Source: Aphrocallistes beatrix (Eukaryota > Porifera > Hexactinellida > Sceptrulophora > Aphrocallistidae). From it: DNA of 64,000 nt. Of this stretch, positions 23,414 to 33,940 are shown piece by piece. The notes beneath the pieces are model-generated. The model was not told the DNA's origin. It ran no database searches and saw only the letters and a program-made list of their open reading frames with translations. Numbering within the stretch: the stretch's first letter is position 1; every line of letters starts with the position of its first letter. The stretch lies in NCBI GenBank assembly GCA_963281255.1, contig OY725499.1:2302096-2366095 (forward strand), given 5' to 3'. The position numbers and the translations under genes were made by a program.

Positions 23414-23968
23414 ATGAATCCTCTCACGAATGTGCGCAACATTAAGCGCCTCGGCGAGATAGAGCTGCAGCGGTTGGACCAGAAAGGCTCGTGGCACGAT
23501 GACTACCGAGGCAGTGCGTACGTCTTCATCGGGGGACTCTCCTATGAGATGAGTGAGGGAGACATCCTCTCCGTCTTCTCGCAGTACGGCGAGGTAATCA
23601 GCATCAACCTGGTGAAGGACAAGCAGACTGGGAAGTCGAAGGGGTTCTGTTTCCTGTGCTATGAAGATCAGCGCAGCACTGTCCTGGCTGTGGATAACTT
23701 GAACGGCATAAAGCTGTGCAGCAGAGTGATCCGCGTGGACCACGTGAAGGACTACAAGCAGTCCCAGGACAAGCAGGGGGCGGAGCTGGGGGAGATAGAC
23801 TGCGCCCCCAAGACCCCGCCCCCTGACACCAGCAGCGACAGCTCCTACGACTCGGACGAGTGGATTGCTGCTCCCAGGAAAAAGATTAAACGAGAAGAGA
23901 AGGAAAGTAAGAAGAAGAAGAAAAAGAAGAAGGAGAAGAGAAAGCAAGACAAAGTGAGCCACAGTTAG
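23414..23968 (+). CDS. RBMX2: RBMX2/Ist3-like RNA-binding protein
   Basis: A single-exon frame of 184 residues. It opens MNPLTNVRNIKRLGEIELQ, matching the conserved N-terminus of RBMX2, which is why I start at 23414 rather than at the in-frame ATG at 23372. One RRM follows, with RNP2 YVFIGGL (residues 36-42) and RNP1 KGFCFLCY (76-83), then the family signature YEDQRSTVLAVDNLNGIKL. The tail is acidic (SSDSSYDSDEW) and then lysine-rich, ending in KSKKKKKKKKEKRKQ, a likely nuclear targeting region. RBMX2 is the animal counterpart of yeast Ist3/Snu17, a U2 snRNP/RES-complex protein needed for pre-mRNA splicing and retention. At 184 residues it is shorter than vertebrate RBMX2 (about 320) and nearer to the yeast protein. 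An AG at 23405-23406 could end a 5' UTR intron. Confidence 0.92.
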   Translation: MNPLTNVRNIKRLGEIELQRLDQKGSWHDDYRGSAYVFIGGLSYEMSEGDILSVFSQYGEVISINLVKDKQTGKSKGFCFLCYEDQRSTVLAVDNLNGIKLCSRVIRVDHVKDYKQSQDKQGAELGEIDCAPKTPPPDTSSDSSYDSDEWIAAPRKKIKREEKESKKKKKKKKEKRKQDKVSHS

Positions 23969-24019
23969 ACTAGTCATCTATTGAAATAGACTCAGGTCTC
24001 TTCTGCAGCCTCGAGACTT

Positions 24020-24240
24020 TTTACCATAATTTTGTCCTGCGGATTGACTGAAAAAACTCGCAGATTTTTACTTTTGACATAAACATGACAAAACACTTCT
24101 TTGATTTAACATGAACATCGCATGAGCATTTGAGCTTTGGCAAGAACTTGGCAAGAACATTTAATGCTGTATGGCAAGAACTTGGACATTTGAAGGTATG
24201 TGGCATGAACATGCTAAGCAGTCCATCTGGCAACAGTGCT
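24020..24240. repeat. dispersed repeat rich in GGCATGAACATG-like units
   Basis: Internally repetitive (CAAGAACTTGGC, TGAACATGC) and matched at 45380-45530, where the ATTTGAAGGTATGTGGCATG run is shared. Confidence 0.65.
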
Positions 24241-24819
24241 TAGGGGCCACCCTGTACTATAATAATAACATTCCTCACAAATATAACTTAAACCAAAAAT
24301 AATGAATCACGTTAAGTTACAACTTATTACGTCACCATTACGTAGCCAAATTCAACTAAGTTACTAATATAGACAAACATATACGTACATATTAACTTTT
24401 TCTTAGCTATTAATTATAACCTAAATGCTTACTGATTATGGCGGATGACGTCATTCTCAGCTTTTTAGTACTACGGTAGCCGAAGTGTAACGAATGCTCA
24501 CGATCGCGATCGTTGCAGACTACCATTGACTACTTTTTAAGCCAAATTATTCTGAAATTCTGGGACTTAATTTCGCCTATTCACAGAGGCGTAGCCAACT
24601 GAATTTTAGGGTGCGAAAAGGTGCATACACAAAGTTATTGAGTTGCAGCCAAGTCTTCAACGCAATAATTCCTCTGCCTCTACACCTATATAACATCTTG
24701 AAATTGTTTGTCTCAAACATGGCCAGCAATCTTCGATCTTATTAAACATTTAAAATCTTACATATGTATCCATGGTTTACTCGTTTTCATATAGCAAGGC
24801 TGTAGGCTGTGTGAAGTGG
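24241..24819. other. intergenic, no gene
   Basis: AT-rich, with no coding frame. A CGATCGCGATCG palindrome sits at 24501-24512. Confidence 0.45.
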
Positions 24820-25150
24820 TCCGGTTGTGACTAAAAAATGTCGGTCGACAGACCAATAGTGCAGCTCCAGGAAGTGACTCAAAGGAACATGAAATGTGAA
24901 AATCGGAATACATCGGGAAATACTCATTTTAGAACATTATAAGTGTAAAATTTGGAATCTACATATTAAAATCCCTATATTAGCCGTTGAGAGCTCGCTT
25001 TTAGCGTAAAATAAGATTTTTTTCAAACGCTGTGAAAATATGTATGTATCAATATGTTAATAACTCATAAAATCTTCATATAATTACTTTCAAAGTGCGA
25101 AAATCGGATCCTACATGGGAAAATACCCTACATTAGTCGTTGAGATCTTA
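24820..25150 (-). repeat. C-family repeat, inverted copy
   Basis: The inverse of 19020-20340 without the nested MITEs: it starts with TAAAAAATGTCGGTCGACA and runs through AGCTCGCTTTTAG and TATTAATAACTCATAAAA-like units. It gives a near-empty-site comparison for the insertions in the 19-20 kb copy. Confidence 0.75.
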
Positions 25151-25170
25151 CTTACATCTTTAAACAAAGC

Positions 25171-25556
25171 GGGAAACGGAACTTTCGTCGCGGAACTTAC
25201 GTCGCCCGGAACTTTCGTCGCTCAACATTTAGTTATTATTATTATTAACGTATGTAATTGATTATTGTTAACGGATATAATTTCGCCTCATTAGTGACTA
25301 AAATAAACTGGTACTAATGTGTAAGGAACGGAAGTTGAGGCTTTTTGAGTGGAGTATGTTTGAAAGTATTGTTGAGGGCTTTTGATTGAGAAATAAGTAA
25401 GTGCGAAAGGGGTATCGTGATGATAATTCCAGGGGAAAAAGTTCCGCTACCCGTTGTCCGGTAACTAATGTTCAGAGGACGAAATGTCCGCGATGAAATT
25501 CCCGGGCGACGAAAGTTCCGGTAACGAAAGTTCCGGCGACGAAAGTTCCGCCATCC
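25171..25556. mobile_element. MITE with 9-bp TSD, GGAACTTTCGTCG ends
   Basis: Direct repeat AAACAAAGC at 25162-25170 and 25557-25565. Both ends contain tandem GGAACTTTCGTCGC motifs in inverted orientation (three on the left, three or more on the right). The 9-bp duplication suggests a Mutator-like transposase in trans. No coding capacity. Confidence 0.8.
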
Positions 25557-25615
25557 AAACAAAGCATTGCAGTAGTGGTGTTGAAATATGAATATATCCT
25601 TACGATTATAGTATG

Positions 25616-26010
25616 TAACGAATTGATTGAAGAAACAGGCACAGAAAGCTGATTTTTGGCATGTGGGAGTCTTTTGGCTATGGCTCCACCAAGTTCTGAC
25701 TTCAGACGAAAATGTCGACTCATTATGGAATAATGACGTCATTGTCACCTTTTTATTACTAGAAATTTCAGTTTTTCGACTATAACTCAACCGTTTAGTT
25801 GATAAAATTTTAATAGGATTTGTATATTAATATTCTTTACATATGATGCAACTATCATCAAAAAATGATGACTCATCACTGTTATGACGTCACCCTTACC
25901 CATCAAAATTGACAAATTGACAAATTTGGTGATTTTTCGAGTGATATCGATTATGACAGTAAGACATACGTATTTAGGGCAGTTATCTACCTTATGATTA
26001 ATCAATGAAT
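25616..26010 (+). mobile_element. A-family element lacking the tail
   Basis: Head and body of A (GTCGACTCATTATGG, TGACGTCA at about 25735) ending at ATTAATCAATG, about 30 bp before the RNF146 start codon. The hairpin tail is missing. Its position means it may contribute to the promoter or 5' UTR of RNF146. Confidence 0.8.
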
Positions 26011-26038
26011 GCATATTAGCTAATTTCTAGTCTCAATA

Positions 26039-27796
26039 ATGGACAGTGACAAGGAAATTGAGAAATTAACTGCTCGATTAGAAAAGTTTAATTTGACGCC
26101 ATCCAAACAGAAAGAAGACTCCCAGAAACCCGATTCAGTAGAAGATTGTCCTGTCTGCATCCTGCCCCTCAAATACCCGGTCCAACTGCACCCATGCGGC
26201 CACGTGTTCTGCTTCCTTTGCATCAAAGGCGTGTGCTTGCGCTCTGGCTCTTGTCCCCTGTGCAGAGCTGACATTTCGAGGGATCTGGCTTACAGGGGAA
26301 TCACTGATAAGGAACTCCTGTCTGCGGCGGGAACAGATCTCCGTGAGAAAGCGGCTCCTCCTGAGAGTCAAGTGTACTGGTATTATGAAGGTGAGTCTCT
26401 TTTCTCTACATCGAGCAGTGTGCTCCTTCTAGGAAGTGACTATTAACTACGTAATGTATTACTTCTAATTTCAGGCCTATGTGAGCCAAAAATAGTATCT
26501 TATGCCTGTACAATACTCAATTACAAGTTGAATTAATAAATTGTCCCATACACGATACAACAAAAGTTGCATACAAAGTTGCATCGTGTATCTCAAAACA
26601 CAAAAACTTGCCTCTTGTTTGACTTCTTTTCTATCCTTAGTAAATTTCAAGCCTAGTCCCATAACGTCAGTAGTCTGAAATTAGGATCTAAAATACGATA
26701 TTTGGAATCTACACCCTTAATAACAATAGGTCAATAGTGAAATCTAGTTTCTATCATATTTTGAGATTTATTCACTTTATGTATCCATTGTCAAAAGTAA
26801 GCAAACATTTTATCACATATGTAGATTCCAAAATATGATATTCGAAATCTACTCCCCTAAAAGCCCCATGTCAACCGTTTGAAGTTAGTCTAGTCTATTT
26901 TTGGAATGTTTACTTTATGAATATTTGTAAACAGAAGTAAACAAATAATTTATCATAATGATCCGAAAATATAATATTCGAAATCTACACCCCTAAAAAT
27001 CCCATATCAACCGTTGGAAGCTAAGCTCTAGCATATTTTTCAAAATTCGTCAAAAGGTGTAAATATGTGGATACAGGTGTAAAAATTTACACATTTTTTT
27101 GCTATATACTATAATCAGTTTAAGATATCTATTTAAGTTATTGCTTTGAAATATTAATAGTAACAAATACTAACAATGACGTTTTATTGTGGTGTCGTAC
27201 AATGATTTCCATTGTGAGTTTGAAGTCATAGATATTGTATTGAAAAGGTGTGAAAATTTGTTTTCCATTTTTTTAGGTGTGAAAATTTTACTTAGATCGA
27301 ACATAATCGTTGACTCATTATTTGACACATATATGTCAATGTTCATTTCCCTAAGACTTGCCAGTTCTTCAATCAGTTCAGAACAAACAAACATACAAAC
27401 AAACAAACAAGCAAATAAACGAACAAAATCTTAGCGTTTTAATATATAGGATGAAGATTTAAATATATTCTATTGAAAATGTATCTAACTAGTAGATGTG
27501 TCGTTGTGACTTGGATGTCTGATTTCTTCCGGCTAGGCTACAGAGGCTGGTGGGAGTATGACGCGGTGACAGGTGCACTGATAGAAGAGGCGCATCAGTC
27601 AGGGAGAGAGGAGGTGGGCGTTTATCTCTTCGGCAACAAATACAGAATAGACCTGAAGAAGAAGGAGCAGTGCAGAGAAGGGTCCTCGTACCGAGTCAGA
27701 CGGATACGGAGGAGTGAGGGAGAGCTCTCTCCCGCCTCCAGGAAGGGGGTGGCCGGCATATTCGCGACTGCACACAAGCTAAAGGCGGAGGATTGA
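26039..27796 (+). CDS. RNF146: RNF146 (Iduna)-like PAR-directed E3 ubiquitin ligase, two exons
   Basis: Exons 26039-26390 and 27537-27796 join (GAAG|GTGAGT donor, GGCTAG|GC acceptor, phase 1) into 203 residues. A C3HC4 RING occupies residues 37-75: C37, C40, C53, H55, C58, C61, C72, C75. The WWE domain crosses the splice site: VYWYYEG in exon 1 continues as YRGWWEYDAVTGALIEEAH in exon 2, then the KGVAG motif conserved in RNF146. The family binds poly-ADP-ribose through WWE, which activates the RING to ubiquitylate PARylated proteins such as axin after tankyrase action. It is shorter than the human protein (about 359) because the acidic C-terminal tail is missing. The 1146-bp intron carries B-family repeats, and an A element abuts the start. 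Confidence 0.93.
26690..27460 (-). mobile_element. B-family element inside the RNF146 intron
   Basis: Inverse of the B copy at 59985-60660. It contains two to three units of a roughly 130-bp internal repeat (GAAATCTACxCCCCTAAAA, TTTATxATAATGATCC-like) and GGTGTGAAAATTT motifs. The head end borders (CAAA)n at 27385-27425. Confidence 0.72.
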
Positions 27797-27954
27797 AGAA
27801 TGCTTACTTTATATGCACCACTCAATTGTTAATTAGGCTACGCAATTGATTTCATTTAACCTGACTGCATATTTATTTACATTAAACAAAGTTGGTGGTT
27901 CTTATCAATTGGGATGCTTGATACTGTCTGACGCTAGGTGCCAATTAGCTCATA

Positions 27955-30041
27955 ATGCCGAAGAAGGTAAGCAAGAAGCTGAAGAAGGGCGGGAAGGCTA
28001 AAGGAAAGAAAGGCAAGAATGGCAGCAAGAAAGGAAAGGGAGACAAATTGGACAAGGAGCTGGTGTACAAGGAAGCGGTGGCCCAGTGCAAGATCTGGGA
28101 GCACAAGGTAGCGTCCGTGGAGCAGTCTCGACAGGAGTACCGGGAGCATGCGCAGAAGCTGCTGGCAGAGAACGACAGTCTGAAGCAGGCCATGCACAGC
28201 ACTGAGGAGGACACCATCGAGGTGATAGCCTACCTCAAGAGGGAGGCGTCCAAGAAGGATTCTCTGGTCAGGCTTAGTGATCTGTTGTTATGCTATGTAT
28301 TATGCTAGCTACGTATACTGCCGTATAAGGTGTGTCTGTATTGCTCAGATTGCAGTATGCCAGTGGGCATTTAGGGTTGAGTTTAAATTTGAAGTCTGAG
28401 ACACTGTGTCAGAGTAATTTCATAGCTTCAGTCTCGAAGCACAGATTCAGCACTCGTATTTATACTGCACTGTTTCCAGATGGAAGAGCTGCAGGAAGAG
28501 AAGAAGAAAGTGAAGAGGGAAGAGCGTAAAGAGAAGGAGCAGCTGCTCTCAGAGCACAGGAAGGACATCCTGATGCTGAATGAGGCGCTCTCACAGAAGG
28601 AGCAGGACACGCAGAAGATGCAGTCAGGCCTGAATCAAGTAGAGGAGTTTCTCAGTGAGAGAGCGCAGCTGCTGGAACAGCTGGAGCAGTACAAGGAGAA
28701 GTTGGTGCAGGTGGAGGTATCCTGTAAGGAGTCGATGCGTAGGACAGAGCAGCGCTGCTTCGAAGAGAAGCTACGGATGCACCAGGAGACTGGGCGTAAG
28801 ATGGCCGAGCTGGCGGAGAGAGCTCACGACGAGGCGAAGCAGAACCTGGACGAGACCACCGTCTCCATCTTCAAGGAGAACGTGCGCGTGAGTGAGGCCC
28901 TGAGTCTGCACGTGCAGGAGGGGAACCAGCTGAAGAAGAGGGAGAGGAAGCTGCAGGAGGAAACCGCGGAGCTCAGGATAGACAGAGAGCTGCAGCAGGT
29001 TCATATCCATCATTTATACTTTCTCTATCTAAATTCTGCTCTTCTATGTCTGCGTGTACTAGTGTCATTCAATAATTTAAAGGACCCTACAACCAATAAA
29101 TGTACCCTCATTTAAAACGACAATTATGGTTGGTCTCTGATATCACCAGCTGGTTTCCGTAGTTTTGATGTCTGAAATGCCATTGATAATAAAAAATGGT
29201 TCCTTTTCAAAGGAGGATACTTAAGAAAACAAAGATATCCTGTTTTTGGAACTTAGTTATTTGAAATGAAGGTATTATCTAGGGATCATCAATTTCTTGA
29301 CATACTGTATGATATGAAGAGCTAATAGTGTCAGTGCTGTATGATATGAAGAGCTAATGGTGTCAGTGCTGTGTGTAGGTGCATCTGAAGGAGAATACGC
29401 GCAGTCTGGGACAGCAGAGGAAGAAGCTGTCGGAGCTGGAGGGCGAGGTGCTGCAGCTGAGGGGTGCGGTGAGTGCGGGGGAGAGAGAGCGGGATCACGG
29501 GCGGCAGGTGGCGGTGGCGGAGAGGGAGCAGGCGAGGATGAATGACTGCCTTCAGTTGGAGCTGCTGCAGAGAAGTCTGGTGCTGAAGTGCAAGGAGCTG
29601 ACTCGCGTGAAGCAAGCAGCGAGGCGAGTCCTGGATCAGAGATCTGACGTTGAGACTTTCTTCCTGGATGCACTCACATTTGTCAGGAAGCAGTCAGGCA
29701 ATGAGAGGTCGCGGCGACAGGGGGAGAGACTGCCTCCCATCTCAGGCAGTCTCGTGAGAACAGTGGAGAAGACGCACACCGTGCCAGATGAGGTGGTGGA
29801 TGTGGGAGAGCTGAGTTGGAAGCAGAAGGAACAGGTGTTGAGGATGTTGTTCGCACAAATGAACGGGAAAAATGTCTTCTCAAAAAGAAAACAGAACACT
29901 CACGCGAAGATACAGCACCACTACGACTCTACTGAGTACTTGCACAGCAGCGACCTCATCTCGGATAGCTACCTAGATGAGGACTCATCCAAGGTGTTCA
30001 TCACTCAGAGCGACACTCAAACAGACCAGGTAACCTCTTGA
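27955..30041 (+). CDS. BBOF1: BBOF1 (CCDC176)-like basal body protein, three exons
   Basis: Exons 27955-28266, 28480-28995 and 29379-30041, all phase 0, give 496 residues against about 529 in human BBOF1. The N-terminus is very lysine-rich (MPKKVSKKLKKGGKAKGKKG). Long coiled coils fill most of exons 1 and 2 and the start of exon 3. The diagnostic region is in exon 3: LDQRSDVETFFLDALTFV, then VDVGELSWKQKEQVLRMLFAQMNG. BBOF1 acts at ciliary basal bodies and axonemes, where it aligns and maintains motile cilia. The donor after exon 1 (CTG|GTCAGG) is weak, and a GT follows CAG at 30030, so a further 3' exon replacing the last four residues is possible. Confidence 0.88.
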
Positions 30042-30474
30042 ATACGCTTGCCAGGACTGTTGCACTCAGTTACAACCCGAACACTTGTGCCTATTCTATC
30101 TCGTCATGATCCTGAGATATTATAATTCAGTGTATGTGGAGAATGTCAATAATGGACTCAGTATTATTATCACTCTTCTAGCCATTTTACGTGTTATTGT
30201 TTGCTATCCTGACTTACCTACTGCGTATTGCTGTATTCTGTTTTTACTGATATATTACTCAACAATGATATATTCCTTAGAGTGTTATGGTCGAGGAGAT
30301 CTTAGCAAATTTAACCGTAGAGTCGCGTACAACACGATTTTTAAAGTAGGTTCAGAATCTGGCAGATGCCACTCCAAAATTTAAATTTTAACCTATAAAA
30401 CTAACATTTATTTTAAATCCGTTCAGAATGAACTGATGTTAATAGAACATTGAGGTTTCAGAATAGGCTACTTC
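30042..30474. other. intergenic or 3' UTR, no gene
   Basis: A 99-codon open frame (30085-30384) has hydrophobic but low-information content and AT-biased codons. I do not accept it as a gene. An AATAAA-like signal was not clearly seen. Confidence 0.4.
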
Positions 30475-30756
30475 ATGAACACCAGCTCCTTCACTTCCAA
30501 TTCAACCTCTGCACCGCCTCCCACGCCGTTATTCAGCTCAGAACAGCTCGCCAACCTCGCCTGTGCCATCATAGTCCTGGTCGTTCTCGCTAACATTACG
30601 TGCTGTGTGTTGTGGTGCATAGTGCCTCAGGAGAACCGAGTGATGGGACAATTGAAAGATCTGGCCAGGAGTCAGACCGTCGAGTTTGATGGACTTGTTT
30701 CAGACGAAAAGAAGAAGTTTCAAAGGAATTCTGATGGAGAGACCATTGTTTCGTAA
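30475..30756 (+). CDS. small single-pass membrane protein, unknown
   Basis: A 93-residue intronless frame. The N-terminus is Ser/Thr/Pro-rich with N-glycosylation sequons (NTS, NST). One membrane helix spans about residues 27-49 (LACAIIVLVVLANITCCVLWCIV) with a CC pair. The C-terminal part is charged and polar (QLKDLARSQTVEFDGLVSDEKKKF). There is no cleavable signal peptide, so it is probably type III (N-terminus outside), in plasma or internal membranes. Codon use resembles the neighbouring genes. I do not recognise the family. It could be an exon of a longer gene, though ATG and stop are both in place, and a polyadenylation-like AATAAA follows at 30855. Confidence 0.6.
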   Translation: MNTSSFTSNSTSAPPPTPLFSSEQLANLACAIIVLVVLANITCCVLWCIVPQENRVMGQLKDLARSQTVEFDGLVSDEKKKFQRNSDGETIVS

Positions 30757-31390
30757 TTAAACAGACTATCTATATAGTCACATCAGCTCTGCACCTGAAA
30801 AGCAATTTTTATACGAAGAATACATACGTATTAGCTTTCAGTGTCTGTGAATATAATAAATGTCTTCATACATGAATTAATGGAACATTATTAAATTAAT
30901 AGGAATAAAATTTAGTTTGCTGGTCTTCGTTGCTTCGTATTCTCATATTTTTATAATGGATAAATTTCCAATATTTAAAAATCGGAATTATTATTCTACA
31001 CCTTGACGAATTAACAAAAATAAAGACTAGTTTGATGGTAAATCTATTTATACTTGTGTAGAATCTGATTAATGTCTTTCGAATCTCATTAAAATAATAG
31101 TATACATTTGTTATGTTCAGGTATCCCTCGCCTTTCGATTTTCACACATTTAGGTTCCCGTTTATTCAATTTAAATCAATATTAGATTTAACAATTAATT
31201 GATCCGCATTAAGTGACATCAATATGACAAGTGTCACTGCAGTTTTATCAAATTTCCTCTATTTAATAGTCTGATTACATGGTAGGTTTGACGATTTGAA
31301 AAATGTGGAAAACTTATTTCTGACAAAAAAAAATTTGAATTAAGCGACTTCGTCAGAGAGCTTCTATTTTGTCATTCGAGTTTTCTATTT
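30757..31390. other. intergenic, no gene
   Basis: AT-rich with no coding frame or repeat boundary that I can define. Confidence 0.4.
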
Positions 31391-31394
31391 CACA

Positions 31395-32263
31395 AGTGTG
31401 CTTCGCTTGCTTGCGCTGCTCCGCCAGAGACGCCTAGGCTCACATGGATTTAATTATGAGGTAAATAATATCTCTAAATATGTCTGTCTTACTGTTATAA
31501 CTGATATCACCAGAAAAATCATAAAAACTGTCAATTTTTTAATGTTTGGTGCGTAATGATGACGTCATAGCAGAGTGATTGAGATATATTAATTATATAT
31601 ACACATATATATATATCCCGCCAATGACATGAGGTCCATTCTATTTCTAGCTTGGACCCCGCATTTCTAAGGTTTCTCCTCCCAAAATGACTTAATCGGA
31701 AATGAGTTAGCAAAATCCATAGTACATTTGATGGTTAATATACACATTCTATTAAAATTTCAGCCTTCTATCACCTAAAATGACTGAGTTATAATCGAAA
31801 AACTGATATTTCTAATTATAAAAAGGTGACAATGACGTCATAATTAACTGATATTTTCGTCTGAGGTCAGAACTTGTGGAGCCTTAGCCAAAAGCCTCCA
31901 ACATGCCAAAATCAGCTTTCTGAGGCTGGCAGTTTCTTCGATCAATTCGTTGAATTGATTGAAGAAACTGCCAGCCTCAGAAATATCAGTTTTTCGATTA
32001 TAACTCTTAATATAGCAGGCTAATTGTAATAGAATGTCTATATAAATATATCTCAATCACGCTGCTATGACGTTATCATTACGCACCAAAAATTAAAAAT
32101 TTGACAAAGTTTATGATTTTTCGGGTGATATCGAAGATAACAGTAAGACAGACGTGTTTAGAGATGTTATCTACCTTATAATTAATCAATGTGAGACTTG
32201 GCACCTCCGGCGGACATAAAGTGTCCGCCAGCCGCGCAACGAAAGCAAGCGAAGCGCGCTTGT
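31395..32263. mobile_element. head-to-head inverted pair of A-family elements
   Basis: A minus-strand A copy (tail at 31395, head at 31951) meets a plus-strand A copy (head at 31953, tail ending 32263) with no spacer: CGATCAATTCGTT joins GAATTGATTGAAG. The minus copy has an insertion of foreign sequence near 31590-31730; the plus copy has an internal deletion. Confidence 0.8.
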
Positions 32264-32283
32264 ATATATAAACTCATATGTTA

Positions 32284-32641
32284 CAGCAGAACTCGGTTAG
32301 GACGTACTCGGAAAATACGTTCTTCGGTTTAGCACTTGCTCATTTCTCTGAACCAAAATCAATCTATCATATAGATTTCTATGTAGTACTTGTACAAACT
32401 CGGTTAGTACGTACTAATAATTCCTTCCCGAAAGGGACGTCTTATGACTCTTATCCGAGTTATATGGCAGTTATACATACACTAGATTGTTTAATAGTTT
32501 TTAATTCTTCAGAATGCAAGTACAGTACACTCTAATCCGAACAGCTCGTATTAATTAACTTCGATTCAAAACGTAAAGACGAATAAGATTATACTTTATG
32601 GTGTTCGGATTAGCAGGATTCTAATAAGTGAGGGTGTATTG
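32284..32641. repeat. two degenerate Tigger-like MITEs
   Basis: 32284-32480 has ends CAGCAGAACTCGGTTAGGAC and an inverse CTTATCCGAGTTATATGGC. 32521-32641 has CAGTACACTCTAATCCGAAC and the inverse TTCGGATTAGC...GAGGGTGTA. They are decayed relatives of the intact copies at 19300 and 19864. Confidence 0.7.
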
Positions 32642-32807
32642 ATTATACTATATTCACGCTCATATGCCACTAAGTAATTACAAAAATGGTTTTTAAATGG
32701 CAAAACTGTTTAATATAACTGTTTAATATGTTATACTTGTGTACACACAAGACACCCAAAGAAAATAATTTACTTCAATACTACATAGGAAGAATGAAGT
32801 TGTGAGA

Positions 32808-33940
32808 CTAATAGGGTGGATTTACATTGAAATTCTGTAGAGCAGATTGTAGGTTTTGATAATTGTAACGATAAACACGCTTCTTCCAGAATCTTTCGTA
32901 ACAAGCAGTACAAAACATGACAATTGTGCTTAAATATAAAGGCAAACCAAGCAGACCGAAATGAATAGAATACATAATTATATTGATAGAAGGGAGAGAG
33001 ATAAACAGTCTTCTTTTTGCAACCGCTGTTAAAGATAGGTTTAAACACTCAGATCCTAAAAATACTGTTAAGATTGAAAAATAATTTTGAAAAACCACTG
33101 CTAATGAACCGAAAAGCAATGCAACTAAAATAATGGGCATGTACACTTTGTAGATTTGTAACATTTTGAATTGCTCATTGTATAGATTTCTTGTACAGGA
33201 TAATCTCAAGTCTCTCAAGTTGGAGGTAAGAACTCTGCGTAGGGTAATGCTATTTTTTAACAGAACATACCAATCTATTAATATCATTATCGGAGTGATG
33301 AGTAAGTTTAGAGTATAAAGATCTCGGTTGGAAGATCTCGGTTGGAAGATATCGAGACGATTATTGATTGTATAAAGAAAGATAATGCATGCATGTAAGT
33401 AGTTCTTTCAATGTTGTGTAAGAAGTATCTTTTCGATAGGTAAGAAGCCAAGAACGAGAGAAGTATTAGAAACCCAATGTAACCAATATCTTTGAATAAA
33501 TAGAAATATATTGGAAAGATCAGACCGAACCAATATTCCTGAACATTGTGGTTAGTCTCTTCAAGTGTCTCGAGGAAGGAACATTGAGCTGATCTACTAA
33601 ATGGAAGAAAATTGAAGTCTAATTTCAATAAAGAAGGAAATATTTCTAGAAAACAAAGGAGCAATCCGAGAAAAGGCTCCAGAAATTCGAATAGACAGAT
33701 GAATATTAAGATGATATCTTTTACAATATGCGTTTCATAATTATATAGAAGACGATCACGTTCTCGATTGTCACGGAATTCTTTTTTCTGGGTTGTTCGA
33801 TAAAGTTTAATATGTATTATAAGATGCTGAATCATTCTTACCATCCATACTGTGCAAAACAGAAGGATTATGACAGAAAACAATGCTAAAACTGACACTT
33901 TTACTACAAAAATGTCAGAATAGATGAAGTTAAAATTCAT
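32808..33940 (-). pseudogene. putative 7TM receptor-like protein broken by a 14-bp duplication
   Basis: Two minus-strand frames, 33940-33308 (210 residues) and 33287-32808 (159 residues), are halves of one hydrophobic protein. Between them the 14-bp unit ATCTCGGTTGGAAG occurs twice in tandem (33321-33334, 33335-33348). Removing one copy restores a single frame through SISSNRDLYTLNLLITPIM into MILIDWYVLL, giving about 372 residues. Hydrophobic spans lie near residues 9-37, 73-98, 135-170, 188-235, 260-290 and 310-335, consistent with six to eight membrane helices. No signal peptide and no recognised GPCR motif (no DRY or NPxxY). I do not recognise the family; a chemoreceptor-like or orphan 7TM protein is possible. 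The lesion looks recent, since both halves are otherwise intact, so a polymorphism or assembly error is possible. Confidence 0.6.

Noticed and set aside
23399..23977. 192-residue leucine-rich minus-strand protein
   Set aside because: Antisense shadow of RBMX2.
27386..27425. Telomere-like or other special repeat
   Set aside because: Simple (CAAA)n microsatellite at the head of a B element.
30085..30384. 99-residue hydrophobic protein
   Set aside because: No motif; composition fits AT-rich non-coding DNA after BBOF1.
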